Shown here: positions 10,231 to 20,811 of the stretch, in pieces
Layout: every line of letters begins with the position of its first letter
Position numbering within the stretch: position 1 is the stretch's first letter
From: Setomelanomma holmii
Taxonomy: Eukaryota; Ascomycota; Dothideomycetes; Pleosporales; Phaeosphaeriaceae
DNA length: 26,557 bases
NCBI GenBank assembly: GCA_010015745.1
Contig: ML978370.1
Coordinates: 1 to 26,557, forward strand
Reading direction: 5' to 3'
Notes under the pieces: generated by a model
The model's database searches: none
Seen by the model: the letters and a program-made list of their open reading frames with translations, nothing else
Told to the model about the DNA's origin: nothing
Translations under genes and position numbers: made by a program

Positions 10231-11475
10231 AAGAAAGGTTGGAACGTACCACTCCGCCTGTTTTTGTTAGCTATTGCTGCGAATAGATGGAAGATTGTGA
10301 GAATATACCAAAGTGCCTTGTTACTTGTTTGATGGGTGATTTGCGGGTTGGGTGGTATATATAGTGTGAGGGAGAAGACATATCACTGCCAGAAAGTCTG
10401 AATGAGGCGGTCAATGAAGAAAGTACGTACGAGAAGGTAAATGCGTCTGCTTGTTTGCTATGGTGGACTTGATACTGAGGAGAGGGGGAAACGTGCGTAA
10501 GCAAACAGTAACCGGCCAGTCACATATGGCCATTGCTTCGCCAGCAACGACGAATCATATTCTCAGCGGAACAAGATCAGGAAGGATTAAGAAAGCAGGT
10601 CGAGAGCGAGTGAAACAGCTTGGTGTGGACGCCAACGCGTACTAAAACAGACCAGAAGAAATCAGATAGGTTTTCAGAAGAAGGCAGCGCCGGCCTCCAA
10701 TAAGCAGCAATGGCCGGACTTGCTACTCATGCCTACCTAACACCTCCCCTAGTCAACTTCCTGTCTTCATAGCATGTAGTCTCAAAGCAGAAATTTTCGC
10801 CCAAGGTTTCCTGCTTATCCACTCCCAACCTCCTCTGATCGAACCCCTCACAAATACTGCCCAATTCAGTCTAGCCCGGAAAACTCTTATCAGATCATCA
10901 GATAAAACCCGACATCGCAACCTATATCAACCACTCACAGCCCATCCTCTGGCCCGAACAATCTCCACCCAGTTATGTGCTACGCAAGAGTTACGTACGT
11001 ATATGAGAGGGTGAAGATGTGATAAGCTGCGTTCATTTGATAGTGGTCTGGATGTGCTGGGCCGAACTATGTGGTCTTGGCACGAGAAGGAGAGGCTGCA
11101 ATGTTGTGTGATGAGCATGGCGCGAGGTCAATAAGGAAAATGATGTGACTTTTATCGAGCGTACTGCAAGAGGTATCAGTCGTTGGAATTAATTTTGATG
11201 TCATTCGTATTTGCCTATTTTTACAAGTGATGCAGCCATGTGCTGCCGTAAGGCGTTTTCTCGTAAAGCAGTAACTTCCATAGCGGAACTCCCATGCAGC
11301 GATGGCACTCGCACGTCTGAAAGCCATCATTAAAGTCCATAGAAAGCCTGTCCCGCATTATTGCGACACTGAAAACCAAGTAACCAAGATTCATGAGAAT
11401 CTGTTAAGGAGAGGGCAGCATTGCCAGGTATCAAAAGTGATTGAAGAGGAGAAGGTTGAAAAAAACACCGCCACA
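10231..11475. other. Long intergenic region, no gene recognised
   Basis: About 1.2 kb lies between the tRNA-like locus and the 3' end of the hapX-like gene. Only short ORFs are present (the longest is 87 codons), with no domain or signal that I recognise. The part next to 11475 is presumably the 3' UTR of the hapX-like gene. Confidence 0.5.
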
Positions 11476-13181
11476 CTACGGCGTCGTATCCATATTGATA
11501 GCCGACACCGCAGCGAGATCGCCCTGTCCCTGTGATTGGGTAGCTGGTGACAGCGTCGACCGCCGTAGCTCCTCTGCTTTCTCGACAATAGTGGCGTGCG
11601 GACCATCAGAGGGACGTGGCTCGAGCGGCTTCCTGCTATGCTGAAGCGTCGCGAGGATACTGCCGACATCAACTTCCATGGCGCTGAACATTCCAGGCTC
11701 CATTGACATCATCGTGTCGCGTCGTGGTTTATCTGCTATGGGCTGAATTGGCCTCAGCTGTCGCCAGTCTGGGTGATCGACATCCATCGGCACACGACCG
11801 TCGAACAGCTTGTAGGTCTCGGTGCAGCCAACAGATCGAATACCAGGAATGGGAGATGACTTTTGCGAGAACCTGTCAATATTGGAGTTGACCTTGGGCT
11901 CCATCACATCCACCGAATTGCTGCGGGCCGAGTTGCGTCGCGACTGAGGAGGGGTGGCTTCTCCTCTCAGCTGCGCGACCCGTTGACACCAAGCCTTTTG
12001 CTCAGGATTCCTTTGGCAAGCATCACAACTACCTGGCGTACCTTTGACTGGGGCAAGGGCAGGCACACTGTTGGCGGAAGTATTGCTCATAATCTGAGAA
12101 AGGGGAGCTGCATCATTCGTCGAGCGGATTGACTCATCTCTGCAAAGACAGTTATCCGGGCGAGTGCAGAAGCCGCATGATTGGTGTTCGCCCTCACTCA
12201 TGCTCATGAAGTCGATTGGTGGTGCTGGCCGGGCAAACACAGACGTGAAGTCGATCTCCAGCTCGGAATGGTCTTCGATCTTTGCAGGCTGCATCTGCAC
12301 ACCTTCCATCGGTGTGGCTCCTCGACGAGGAGGTAGCGCTACAGCTTCCATGAATGGCGGGTCCTGGGCGTTATGCGCAGCCAAAGTCTCTTCAATGCAC
12401 TCGCAATGATCAGGTCTGCACCTGCCGCAAAGGAAGCCAGTCGAGGCGTCTGGAGTGCGATACTCGCTGGGGCCAGGAGACTCGTTGGACGCATCTGGAG
12501 TCATCATCATGGCGGCATAATTGCCGAGCTGTGCGGATGGCGGTTCGATCATGGTGGAGCCCGTCGTTGTGCCATTGTCTCTCAGATTCTCGAATTGCTC
12601 CTTCCAGTAGTCGCAGCGCTTTGAAGTAGCATGGTACGCCTCTTCAGTGTGCTTCAGACGCTGCTCCAGGTGATCAATCCTCATGAGCAGACCATTGACC
12701 TCTTCCTGGTGCTGCTGCTTGCCGACCTCGACCTGTGATGCGAGCTCCTGCACCTTGGCGGCCTTTCTGGCGCGAAAAGCTCGCTGTGACTCGCGATTTT
12801 GCGCCTTGCGCTTCGTCTGAGGCTCATCTGTGGCGGGCTTGCGACCCGGCTTTGGCCGCGATGGGACGCCATAGTTTCTCGAGGCGGGGCCTCCTCCAAG
12901 CGGGGAGGGGCCGCTCGTGGGCTGCGCTGGGGACGCCGTGGCAAGAGGAATGGCGATGGCTCGCGGTTTGTCGTCTGGAACAAGTGCTATCGAAAACGTC
13001 AGTGACTGGTGTGACAGCGGAGAGCACATGCAAAATGGCAGCATTGGTGGTGCGACCTACGCCTGATGGAGGAGCGCCGTGAAGATTTTGCAGCGAGTGG
13101 TTTCGGGCCCTGCGCGGACAGTGGCGACCCAGCGGGAGATTCTATACTATACGAGTCCGAAGGCGAGCCTGTGGCAGACAT
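11476..13181 (-). CDS. hapX: HapX-like bZIP iron regulator, two exons
   Basis: Exon 1 is 13181-13061 and exon 2 is 12986-11476, giving 543 residues. The 74-base intron 12987-13060 (GTAGGT...CGATAG) joins SSIR to LVPDDKP. The start is the first ATG (MSATGSPSDSY). At about residues 77-93 lies RNYGVPSRPKPGRKPATD, matching the Hap4/HapX CCAAT-binding-complex contact motif. It is followed directly by a bZIP basic region (KRKAQNRESQRAFRARKAAK, 99-118) and a leucine-zipper-like coiled coil to about 170. Three cysteine-rich regions follow: CX2CX4CXC at 227-237, CX2CX5CXC at 311-322, and CX2CX9C at 361-374. Family knowledge: HapX binds the CCAAT-binding complex, represses iron-consuming genes when iron is low and activates storage when iron is high, sensing iron through the cysteine clusters. 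It acts in the nucleus. The basic region has NRESQ where NRAAQ is usual. A GATA site lies just upstream. Confidence 0.85.
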
Positions 13182-13226
13182 AATGGCGGGCGGGCGCGAG
13201 GTGGAAGGCAATTGGAGGTTGATCGA

Positions 13227-13243
13227 AGTTATCAATCAGATAA
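13227..13243. promoter_or_regulatory. GATA-factor (SreA-type) palindromic site upstream of hapX-like gene
   Basis: ATCAGATAA at 13235-13243 exactly matches the ATCWGATAA consensus of the fungal iron GATA repressor SreA/Sre1. It sits about 55 bases upstream of the hapX-like ATG. Together with TTATC just before it, it forms an inverted pair of GATA cores, GTTATC-AATCA-GATAAC. Family knowledge: SreA represses hapX under high iron in other ascomycetes. Binding here is inferred. Confidence 0.6.
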
Positions 13244-13594
13244 CCAAGGATCTCAGCTGATCTATCTCCGAGGCTGGCCGAAGCCGGAGCGGGGCGGAAC
13301 AACCTCCGTTCGGATCAGCCCACAAGTTGTGCCTGTCCACACGATCAAATACTCTATGGTTGAAAACAGTATCATAGTCGTTGTACATCGAGCTCGTCGA
13401 GATATCTATGCCTTTGTAGGGTCTAACTCATCACCGCATCACCGCATCACTGCCTTGGCTGTTCCTGTTGTATGCCAAATACTTAGCCCTTCAGCAGAAC
13501 GTCTCTATCCGTCCTTTTTCTGCACTCCGGTGCTTGACATACCTGCATTCACTAGTCATGGATCTGGTTTACCTGAATTCTCAAACAGCGCACA
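13244..13594. other. Intergenic: upstream region of hapX-like gene
   Basis: About 350 bases of upstream and probably 5' UTR sequence for the hapX-like gene (-) lie here, up to the 3' end of the right-arm membrane-protein remnant. A 9-base tandem repeat (CATCACCGC) occurs around 13431-13448. No gene is recognised. Confidence 0.5.
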
Positions 13595-14006
13595 CTAATC
13601 TGAACCTGCAAACTCCTCCAACAAGTCCAGGCAGTTGAACAAGCACTTCTTTCCAGCGCTCTTTTTTAACTCGAATTGAGTCGCCCAACCTGGAGCAATC
13701 TCGTATTTGGACCTTGGCGTACTGAAGTCTTGATCGAGGTATGTGATTTCGTGCATACTTGTTCGATGACACTGAGATGCGTCAGTCATGTCTACCTATA
13801 CATTGCTCGAAACTCACACGTAGAACTTTTCCGTCGCATTCGACAGTTCCTGCACGCCGTTGATGCACAACGGCTCGAAAACAGCTATTTCTGCCTTGCG
13901 AACAAGTTCTTTCAGCCAGTTGTACTGCAGTTGCAAGTAGTCGGCGGCAAAGGTTAGGACTTCCGGATATAGCACGATATCACACATGCACCCGTACTTA
14001 TCCGTC
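13595..14006 (-). pseudogene. 3' fragment of the unidentified membrane-protein gene (right copy)
   Basis: This fragment is a paralogue of the last two exons of the gene at 4290-6135. Segments correspond in order: YPEVL..AADYLQLQYNWLKELV with YPHAF..EADYMNK-YEWLEELI; FEP.C..G.QEL with FEP.C..G.QKL; VCTKSHTSIKTS with VCKDHQTLDTS; and GWATQFELKKSAGKKCLFNC with GWSSQLNFDKKGGAKCLLSC. The intron 13772-13817 (GTGAGT...CTCAG) has the same phase as intron 5896-5945 of the left copy. A frameshift separates the VCTKSH segment from the SKYEIAPGW segment. Everything upstream (signal peptide, both hydrophobic helices, about 350 residues) is missing. The homology stops near 14006, next to the start of the metalloprotease copy. 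Confidence 0.7.
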
Positions 14007-14012
14007 TACGAT

Positions 14013-15030
14013 GTAGTTTCAAATGCTCGGATTCAAGATTGATCAATCATGTATCGACATGGGTTACGAGACCGTTCTGCACGAAGGTATGACGGAAGCT
14101 TTGGCGATGGCAAGCACAGCTCGAAGGTTCCTTGAGCCAACAAATTGGAACCCGGATGTCACAGAGCTCGTCGGGTATCTCTTTGGTAAAGAGGGAGCCG
14201 TGATCCGCCGCGCCAACATGGACAAGACTAGCGAAGTGTTCGACAATGTTTATCAGAGATATACCGATGAACATTTTGGCGCCATGCCCATACCTCAAAA
14301 ACGATGTGGCAAGTCAGCGCACCAGGCCAAAGACCCTACAATGACAGTGCTGAACAATAACGGGTAGATTCTACGATCGTCTCGTCCGAGACAACGCGAA
14401 GAGGAATGAATATAGGGATCAACGTAGGTGATCTAGACAATGAGGAACAAAAGTCCGACACTAGATCGGGCAGTGACGGGTGTGATCGTCAGCTGGGACA
14501 GTAGACCATGCAGTGGAGGCCTCCTGAGCTATGTAGCGCTCACTGTGACGATGAATCCAGTGGATCGACACGACAATAGATACCCATCTCAAATCCAGCT
14601 TTGCCCATGGTTCCTCGACTGGTTGAAGAATCGGAAGTTCAAGCTTCACCGCGATGTAATGAGGACGAATATCGGCCAGCACGTCATCAAGAAAGCGAGA
14701 AAAAGTTGGTGGAATTACAGCTTGAGACAGATAGGTGAGCGCACTGTTATATATTCCTGCTTCTTGACGCTGATCCAAGTACAAGTTAGCTGCCTTCTCG
14801 CTCCTGGACAAGGTATTGGTGCATGAAATGACCCACGGCTATGGCGCATACGAGCGACTAAACGGCGTCCAAGGCCTGGACGATGTGAAAATTCCAGGCA
14901 GCTTCTTGGGTGTTCCGGTATATGGATGGTCAAGGGCGATAACGCTGGCTCGCAACGGACCAACTCTGGGGACTTGAAGGCGGCAGACCATAACGCGGAC
15001 ACTTCAGCTCTTTTTGGGAGTGGTGCGTGA
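14013..15030 (+). pseudogene. HExxH metalloprotease-like gene (right copy), 5'-truncated and frameshifted
   Basis: This is a paralogue of 2457-3596 on the opposite strand. It begins at FKIDQSC, matching GYKIDQSC of the left copy just after the signal peptide. No signal peptide is present, and a TAG lies two codons upstream of the first ATG (14023). Shared landmarks are YPSQIQLCPWFLDWLKNRKF, then the intron 14735-14789 (GTGAGC...GTTAG) at the same codon and phase as the left copy (g|ct against g|at). After it come AAFSLLDKVLVHEMTHGYGAY with the zinc motif HEMTH at 14822-14836, YGWSRAITLAR, and NADTSALFGS. The middle part (about 14350-14560) is not in one frame, and a further frameshift near 14972 separates LARNGPTLG from DLKAADHNADTS. 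It cannot encode a full protease as written. Confidence 0.65.
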
Positions 15031-15263
15031 CACAGGAGATACGTCAAATTCTGCTAATGCTAACCGTGACAATTTGCTGATTGATGAACAATAACAACAC
15101 TCCGCGGAAGGTGGACGTGAATGGCAGGATTGTTCTTCGGCACTTGGCGTAGGGAGGTAGTGGAGCGACAGCTTTTTGGTATGATAGTCGGCAAGATGGC
15201 TACGTTCATCGGCTCAAAATCAAATCCGCAAGGCGCTCAAAGACACCTATGTGAATGCTGCCA
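15031..15263. other. Intergenic, no gene seen
   Basis: This short region lies between the convergent 3' ends of the right-arm metalloprotease copy (+) and the DUF7730 copy (-). No recognisable coding sequence is present. Confidence 0.5.
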
Positions 15264-16238
15264 TCACCAGCCTTTGTTGACATTGTATGTGTGAAATCCT
15301 AACCTCCCCGAAGAGACTTCGTGCGGCAGCTCTCCCAATCTTTCTCGTACCGAGTTTGGTATGTCAGTAGGCATTTCGATGAGAAAAACCCGCGCCTTGA
15401 TCGATTTTAGAGCTTGAAAGATGAACAAGCAATCCTCAAGATTCGGTTCTTCATGGGCAGGATGCTGCAGATTTGGCGAATCCCGCCGTACATAATTGCC
15501 AGATCGCGAACTCAATCTTCAGAAAGTGTAGTTCCTTGATGCTTTGCAAAGCCAGGCACATCTCATGCAGTTGAGAAGTGACTTCGCGACCTCTTCGCCA
15601 GTAGTACCGCATCGGGGTACAAAACATTGTTGATATGTGGATGTGCCAGAGAAGCTGCCAATGAACTGGTGGCAGAAACTTCTGGAATGCAAACACGCCT
15701 TTAGAGCCTCGGAAGCTGAAGGTGTTTTCCGTATAAGGGGACTTGTATCGCTTCGTTGTAGCTTTATCTGTATCAGCGCTTGCGTCTGGTCTGTATAGAA
15801 CTTAAAGGTTTACATAAATGGGCAAGCGATAAGAAGTGAGATAAGGTTGCTGTTCGTCGCTGCCTTCCCTCTGCCACGCAGTTTCGAAACGTCCACCTTG
15901 TTGTCAAAGCAGTCGTGCTGCCCGACGAAGTGAGGACTACTAAGTTCCTCGCATCGCCAATGTCCCAAGACGTACATGTCTTCGCCTTCTCGGATCTCAT
16001 GAAGAATGTGTAAGAGTCGACCTGGCTCAGCCAAAGCGGCGGCATAGATACGCAGCCTTATTTCCGCTGGCATTGTCAAGAACAACTTGCTTTGCAACTG
16101 CGCGGAAGAAGGAACGCGGGGTACCTGTGGACCTCGCCTATAAGGTCTTGGCCAATCCTTTGGCACAGGCGGCTTTCCCAAGTTGCGTAGCTTCTCGCGG
16201 TAGTATGCGAGAAATTCCAAACCACACGATTTGGGCAT
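15264..16238 (-). pseudogene. DUF7730 domain gene (right copy), two frameshifts
   Basis: This is a paralogue of 1336-2269. From the ATG at 16238 it reads MPKSCGLEF, a linker, FLTMPAEIRLRIYAAAL, LLHIL, GHWRCEE, GQHDC and NSNLISLLIAC. The intron 15762-15813 (GTAAAC...TAAAG) interrupts the codon just before the Y of IYNEAIQV, the same place and phase as in the left copy. A one-base frame change then occurs in a run of four C residues at about 15737-15740, before YTENTFSFRGSKG. A second one-base change near 15505 separates LHFLKIEFAIW from NYVRRDSPNL. The C-terminal part ends NVNKGW. Without those two changes the protein would resemble the left copy along its whole length. It is either a pseudogene or an assembly with two small indels. 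Confidence 0.7.
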
Positions 16239-16979
16239 GCTGCCTATGTTCGTCGAAGAAGTACCTGAGGGCGATCATCGATGAGGATCAGCTTGCGCGC
16301 CTTACGCAGTGGTAGAGCAAAGTGTGAGAAGAAACTGTGGAGGTGAGGTGAGAGAGAGGTGCGGACAGACTCTTGCGCCACCCTCAAACACTCTTTCCCA
16401 AGTCGGACTTGACCCAACAAAACAATGCACGTGACAGCCTACTACCGGTGGGCGGTTATTAAAGGATGCGCAGATTGTAGCAGCATACGCATCTGCTGGC
16501 CACCTGTGGCGATTCAAACTCGGCTGTGAACGCACAGTGACACGAGCACATAGCACGAAAGCACGAATTTGCCTCGCATGACATGCGGCAGTCGCACCCC
16601 TGAATACGGAGACCACGGGGACCACGACTTTGTAGTAAAGTGCAATCCCGATTGAGCCAAAGCGACTTGGCCGTTGCACGATGTTGGTCCTACGAGGTCG
16701 TTCCGTATCATCGTCTCTACAGGAAAGCGAGAAGACAGTGGCTAACCTTACATATGCAATTGGCTGGCAGGCGAAGAGGCAGGATGTGAACATGGTATCA
16801 TTGAAATGCAGTTTCGACTCCCCGACGCCAAGGATGTATGTATGCCTCCCCATGATGCTTGAACACTATGACCATCATGAGCGTTGCCTTCTTCTTATCG
16901 CACGCCAACACCTTCACCATATACCCAACCGGAGCAAGCAAGTCAGCAACTCTTCCCCAGTGTCGGGGACTCACGTCTC
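16239..16979. other. Intergenic, no gene recognised
   Basis: About 740 bases lie between the DUF7730 copy and the MCM5 stop codon, and include the MCM5 3' flank. A 183-codon minus-strand ORF at 16302-16853 has a composition typical of chance ORFs in GC-rich DNA and no recognisable domain. Confidence 0.5.
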
Positions 16980-19251
16980 TTACGCGCTCGCTCTGTAAAC
17001 TACATGTCCACCATGCCGCATCCGGATCGTCTCTCGCGCCGCCATGACGTGCAATGCGCGCTGCAGAGCCTGCTCTGAGTAGCCCTTGCCGTCTACCATC
17101 TCGCGCGTCAGCCTTGCAAGGTTGACTTGGTAGCCAACGGGCATACGCCGTCGTAGCTCTTCTTCAAGTTTGTTGACTTCTTCCATGAGCTCTTTCGAGC
17201 CCTGGCCACCGCCTTGATTCACAGCATCCATGGTTGAAGCGAGGAAAAGGCGAATGGCTTCGTCGACATGTCGCTCCTCTGCGATAGGCGACAATGATAG
17301 CTTCGCTAGTGACTCTGTGATACGAATGATAGCCTCGAGCTGACGCACGGTGATCGGAATGCTTGACCGCTGGTTGGCGTTCATCTCTGATGCGTGGACC
17401 TGCCTGCGAATGCTAACAAAATGTGATGATAGCTTCTCAGCAGCCTCCGGAGACAAACGCGGAGCGCATCTTGACCGGCAGTATGTGATGTAGCGCTTCA
17501 TCTTGTCGATCGGAATCTCGGCCTGCACGGTTTCTTCTACACCCCTATTCCCCATAGCAATACCCATTACGTGCTTTGCCATCCGCTCATCTCGACCACG
17601 ATCGTGCTCGTCTCGTACGATGAAGATCATGTCGAAACGTGACAGGATAGTGGTTTGAAAATCGATGTTCTCGCCTGGTGTTTTCATGTCGTCATAGCGC
17701 CCGAAGATTGGATTGGCGGCTGCCAAAACTGAAGTGCGCGAGTTGAGGATTGTGGTGATGCCTGCTTTAGCGATGGAAATAGTTTGCTGTTCCATAGCTT
17801 CGTGGATCGCCACGCGATCTTCGTCCCTCATTTTGTCGAACTCGTCAATGCAAACAACGCCACCGTCAGCAAGGACCATAGCACCGCCTTCAAGGTAGAA
17901 CTCTCTCGATGTGTGGTCGCGCTGGACTGATGCTGTCAGACCTGCTGCAGAAGACCCCTTTCCAGACGTGTAGATGGCGATTGGCGACACTTTCTCGACG
18001 AACTTCAGGAGCTGAGACTTGGCGGTACCAGGATCTCCAAGCAACAGCACGTTGATATCGCCTCGCAATTTCATGCCGTCTGGGAGAATCTTCTTCGATC
18101 CGCCCATGAGCAGACATGCGATAGCCTTCTTGATATCCTGGTTGCCATAGATTGAGGGGGCAATACACTTTGCGAATACTTCGTATATGTCAGGTCTCCG
18201 GCTCATCTCCAGGAACTCCTGCTCCTCTTCTGCTGTGAAGACCGCATTGCCCTTGGTTGTGTGATCGACATCTGTGTGGATGCCGACAGCGCGGATATAT
18301 GAGGTTCGGATAGCGACGGCGGCATTCTGCGATCGCTTGTTGCCTTTTTGCTGATAGACAGAGAAGACGCCCGTTATCGTGCAACGTGTACCAGGCACAA
18401 CTCGATTCGCCAGGTAGCGATCTGCTGAGATCATGATATGTCGCGGCAGTTCACCAACCGGAACCTGGTCAGGCGCTTCCTGCAGCTTGAGCACTTGCTG
18501 GTCAATAAAGTGGCAATGCTCATGCATAACGTAGTATGGATCTAGCGGACATTTGTCGCCGCTTTCGCCTTCTCCTCGTTTTCGTGAACATGTGCGTGGA
18601 AGTGAAATGCCGGAGAAGCCACCAGATACAGGTAGTATTTCCTCATGCTGGCAATTTCGACAGCGGATTGCAAGCGATGTCGATTTCGAGGACAGCGTCG
18701 ATGCGCCGATGATGATGCCGGGTATCCGCACCAGGCGGGAGACGTGTTCAGCTGTGAGATCGCGAATGGAAAGCTCGGATGCTGTTGAATGTAGAAGTAG
18801 CTGGTGCTCGGGTAGCTTGATGGTCTTTTGAGAGGGGTAAACGATGCGCTGTGTGCAAGTCTTCAGGGCTGCTTCGAACTGGACGAGTCAGCGATGTCTT
18901 CCATGGCGGGACTTTGACCTCCATACCAGGGGGATGACTTCAGCGGGGTTCTGCGTGAGGTTCTGCGCAAGCTCGTCGTTGTATGCGATAAGGTGGGCGA
19001 TGTCGATATCGCAGTAGTATTGCTTCACCAATACGTTCTCGCGAATCTGGTCTCTTCAACATTGTGAGAACAGTTCATGATCGGTTTCCTGGGTATCTAT
19101 ACCTGTAAATGAAGACGTTGTGCAGTGCGAACTCCATGATGAAGTCCACAAGCGCCTGCTGGATGCGCGAGGGAGCCGTCGCATCTTGCACTCCGTCGGC
19201 ATTTTGGCTGCCAAAAAGGCTTACTGAGTATGCTGATTGCCTGTCCGCCAT
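16980..19251 (-). CDS. MCM5: MCM5, replicative helicase subunit, three exons
   Basis: This is the DNA replication licensing factor Mcm5, the ATPase subunit of the MCM2-7 helicase that partners Mcm2 and Mcm3 and acts in the nucleus. The exons are 19251-19103, 19053-18927 and 18878-16980, giving 724 residues, the usual length. The introns 19054-19102 and 18879-18926 are GT-AG and keep the frame. The N-terminus MADRQSAYSVSLFG and FIYRDQIREN are typical. The zinc ribbon uses C165, C168, C189 and C202. The AAA+ core has Walker A GDPGTAKS at about 373-380, Walker B CIDEFD at 435-440, and the arginine finger SRFD at 505-508. The C-terminal winged-helix region ends RHGGHVVYRASA. All key residues are intact. 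MCB motifs lie in its short promoter. A decayed mariner element begins only about 160 bases upstream. Confidence 0.97.
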
Positions 19252-19328
19252 TGTGTATCGTGATGTTGTGGTGTTGTGAGGGGTCGACTCTCGCGATGAA
19301 GTGGGCGGTGGTTAGGGGGGCAAGTGCG

Positions 19329-19334
19329 ACGCGT
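19329..19334. promoter_or_regulatory. MluI cell-cycle box (MCB) upstream of MCM5
   Basis: A perfect ACGCGT lies about 80 bases upstream of the MCM5 start. Related TCGCGT cores follow within 30 bases (about 19346 and 19355). Family knowledge: MBF (Mbp1/Swi6) drives G1/S expression of MCM genes through such boxes. Use of this box here is inferred. Confidence 0.55.
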
Positions 19335-19409
19335 AAATTGGCAGTCGCGTCTCATCGCGTTGTGGCCCGAGCGCCTATTAAGTCGATTTCAAGGCTAGCG
19401 TCTCCCGCT

Positions 19410-19437
19410 CACGCGGGCGCAAAAAACCCCGCACACC
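19410..19437 (+). repeat. Left terminal inverted repeat of mariner element
   Basis: CACGCGGGCGCAAAAAACCC and the following GCACACC pair with the right repeat. Differences are one substitution (C/T) and one A in the A-run. Confidence 0.8.
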
Positions 19438-19521
19438 AAAACCACGCTAAAAAATGAACGTTCACAATTCTCCCACCACAACCACAGTACTTTACACCAC
19501 CACCAATTAATACAAAATACT

Positions 19522-20629
19522 ATGGCTGACTGGGATAATCGTAATCAACATGAAACGCCTATTCGTGCAGAAGTTCGAGGCGCAATTGAATTCCTAGAGG
19601 CTAAAAAGATACTATACTTTAAGCAGGATGTCTTTGATCACTTCGCTGTCTCTCACCGCCAGGGATGGGCCATGATATCTAAGGCTTCTGAGGACCGCCG
19701 TCACCATAGAGCTGAGGGCGTGGAGCACTGTGGGAGACCTCGTTTAATCAGTAATCGGCACCCCAAAGAGATAGATAGGATTATAAAAGAGGACGGCTTT
19801 GAGGCGCGCGCTCTCTCGTGGCACGATCTTGCTTATGAGGTCAGCCTTGAAGGCCTTGACTCTCGTACAATTGCTCATGCAATAGGCAATAGTATAAGCT
19901 ATCACAAGTGTATTGCATGCTAGAAGAAGTGGTGTAATAAGAAGCTTGTAAAGGACCGTAAGGCTTGGGTTGAGCTCATGAAAGATCGCTATCCTGAGCC
20001 TTCTGATTGGTACAGAGTCCGCTTTTCTGATAAGGTGCATTAGTTGATCGGTCCTCAAGGCTCTATCTATATAGTACGTAAGCCTAGAGTGCGCTACTGC
20101 AACGATTGTATACAACAGACAGAGGAGAAAGATGACCGAGAGAAGGTCCTCAAACGAGTGCACGCTTGGGCTGCAATTGGACACAACTTCAAGAGCGATC
20201 TCACCTTCTACGAGATCAAGAGCAACACCAATGGGAAGATGACGCAGCGCGCGTGTATTGACCAGATGGTTGAGCCTGTGGTTAAGCCTTGGCTTGAGCG
20301 CGGAGACGACTTTGTACTTGAAGAGGATGACGATTCTGGCCACGGTCCAGGCAAGAGCAACATTGTACGCAAGTCGAAGCAGGATAACAAGCTTGAGCAC
20401 TACTTTAACTGCCACTCAAGCCCTGACTTTGCACTTATTGAGAATTGCTGGCAACCACCAAAGCAATACATCAAGAAATTCCCTTGTTAGGACGAGAACG
20501 ACACCAGAGAACTAGCCCTTGAGGGCTGGGAGAAGGTCACTCAAAATTTTATAAGCGAGAGAGAGTAGAGACTATGCCACAAAGGCTGAAGGACTGCATT
20601 GAAATGGAGGGCCAGATGACTGGCTGGTA
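19522..20629 (+). pseudogene. Tc1/mariner transposase, interrupted
   Basis: This is a cut-and-paste transposase frame from the ATG at 19522 (MADWDNRNQHETPIRAEVRG). It has a helix-turn-helix N-terminal part with CGRPRLIS, then the DDE catalytic region. The motifs are VRFSDKVH with the first Asp, FVLEEDDDSGHGPGKSNIV with the second, and SPDFALIENCWQ with the third acidic residue (DD34E-like). In-frame stops occur at 19921-19923, 20041-20043 and 20488-20490, all TAG. By position in the family motifs, at least the second and third probably replace Trp or Gln codons. A frameshift near 20560 moves the C-terminus (VETMPQRLKDCIEMEGQMTGW) to another frame, ending at the TAA at 20627. The pattern fits RIP-like mutation plus drift. 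It is not expected to make active protein. Confidence 0.85.
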
Positions 20630-20811
20630 AGCTCATTTGGTGGAGAAATCTGTAATCTCAACACCAGAAAAAGCCTGTATATACCCATCTACTCCTAAGC
20701 GAGCAGCCTCACAGAGTTGAGCCTCTTATCGTGCTGCTACATCTCCAAAATCGGGTGTATTCTGACTCTCCATAGTAAATTTGGTGGTGTTGAGGAACGC
20801 CAAGAAAACTC

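Noticed and set aside
11476..12900. Several plus-strand ORFs of 60-115 codons opposite the hapX-like gene
   Set aside because: They are antisense shadows of a long GC-rich coding exon and show no domain or splice logic of their own.
12999..13235. An N-terminal extension of the hapX-like protein starting at 13235
   Set aside because: The upstream codon is TTG, not ATG, so the first ATG at 13181 was kept as the start.
16302..16853. A 183-codon minus-strand ORF downstream of MCM5
   Set aside because: It has a low-complexity, Arg/Ser/Cys-rich composition typical of a chance ORF, and no recognisable family.
19744..20415. A 223-codon minus-strand ORF with hydrophobic runs, opposite the mariner transposase
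   Set aside because: It lies exactly antisense to the transposase motifs, and its apparent hydrophobicity comes from the complement of charged codons.
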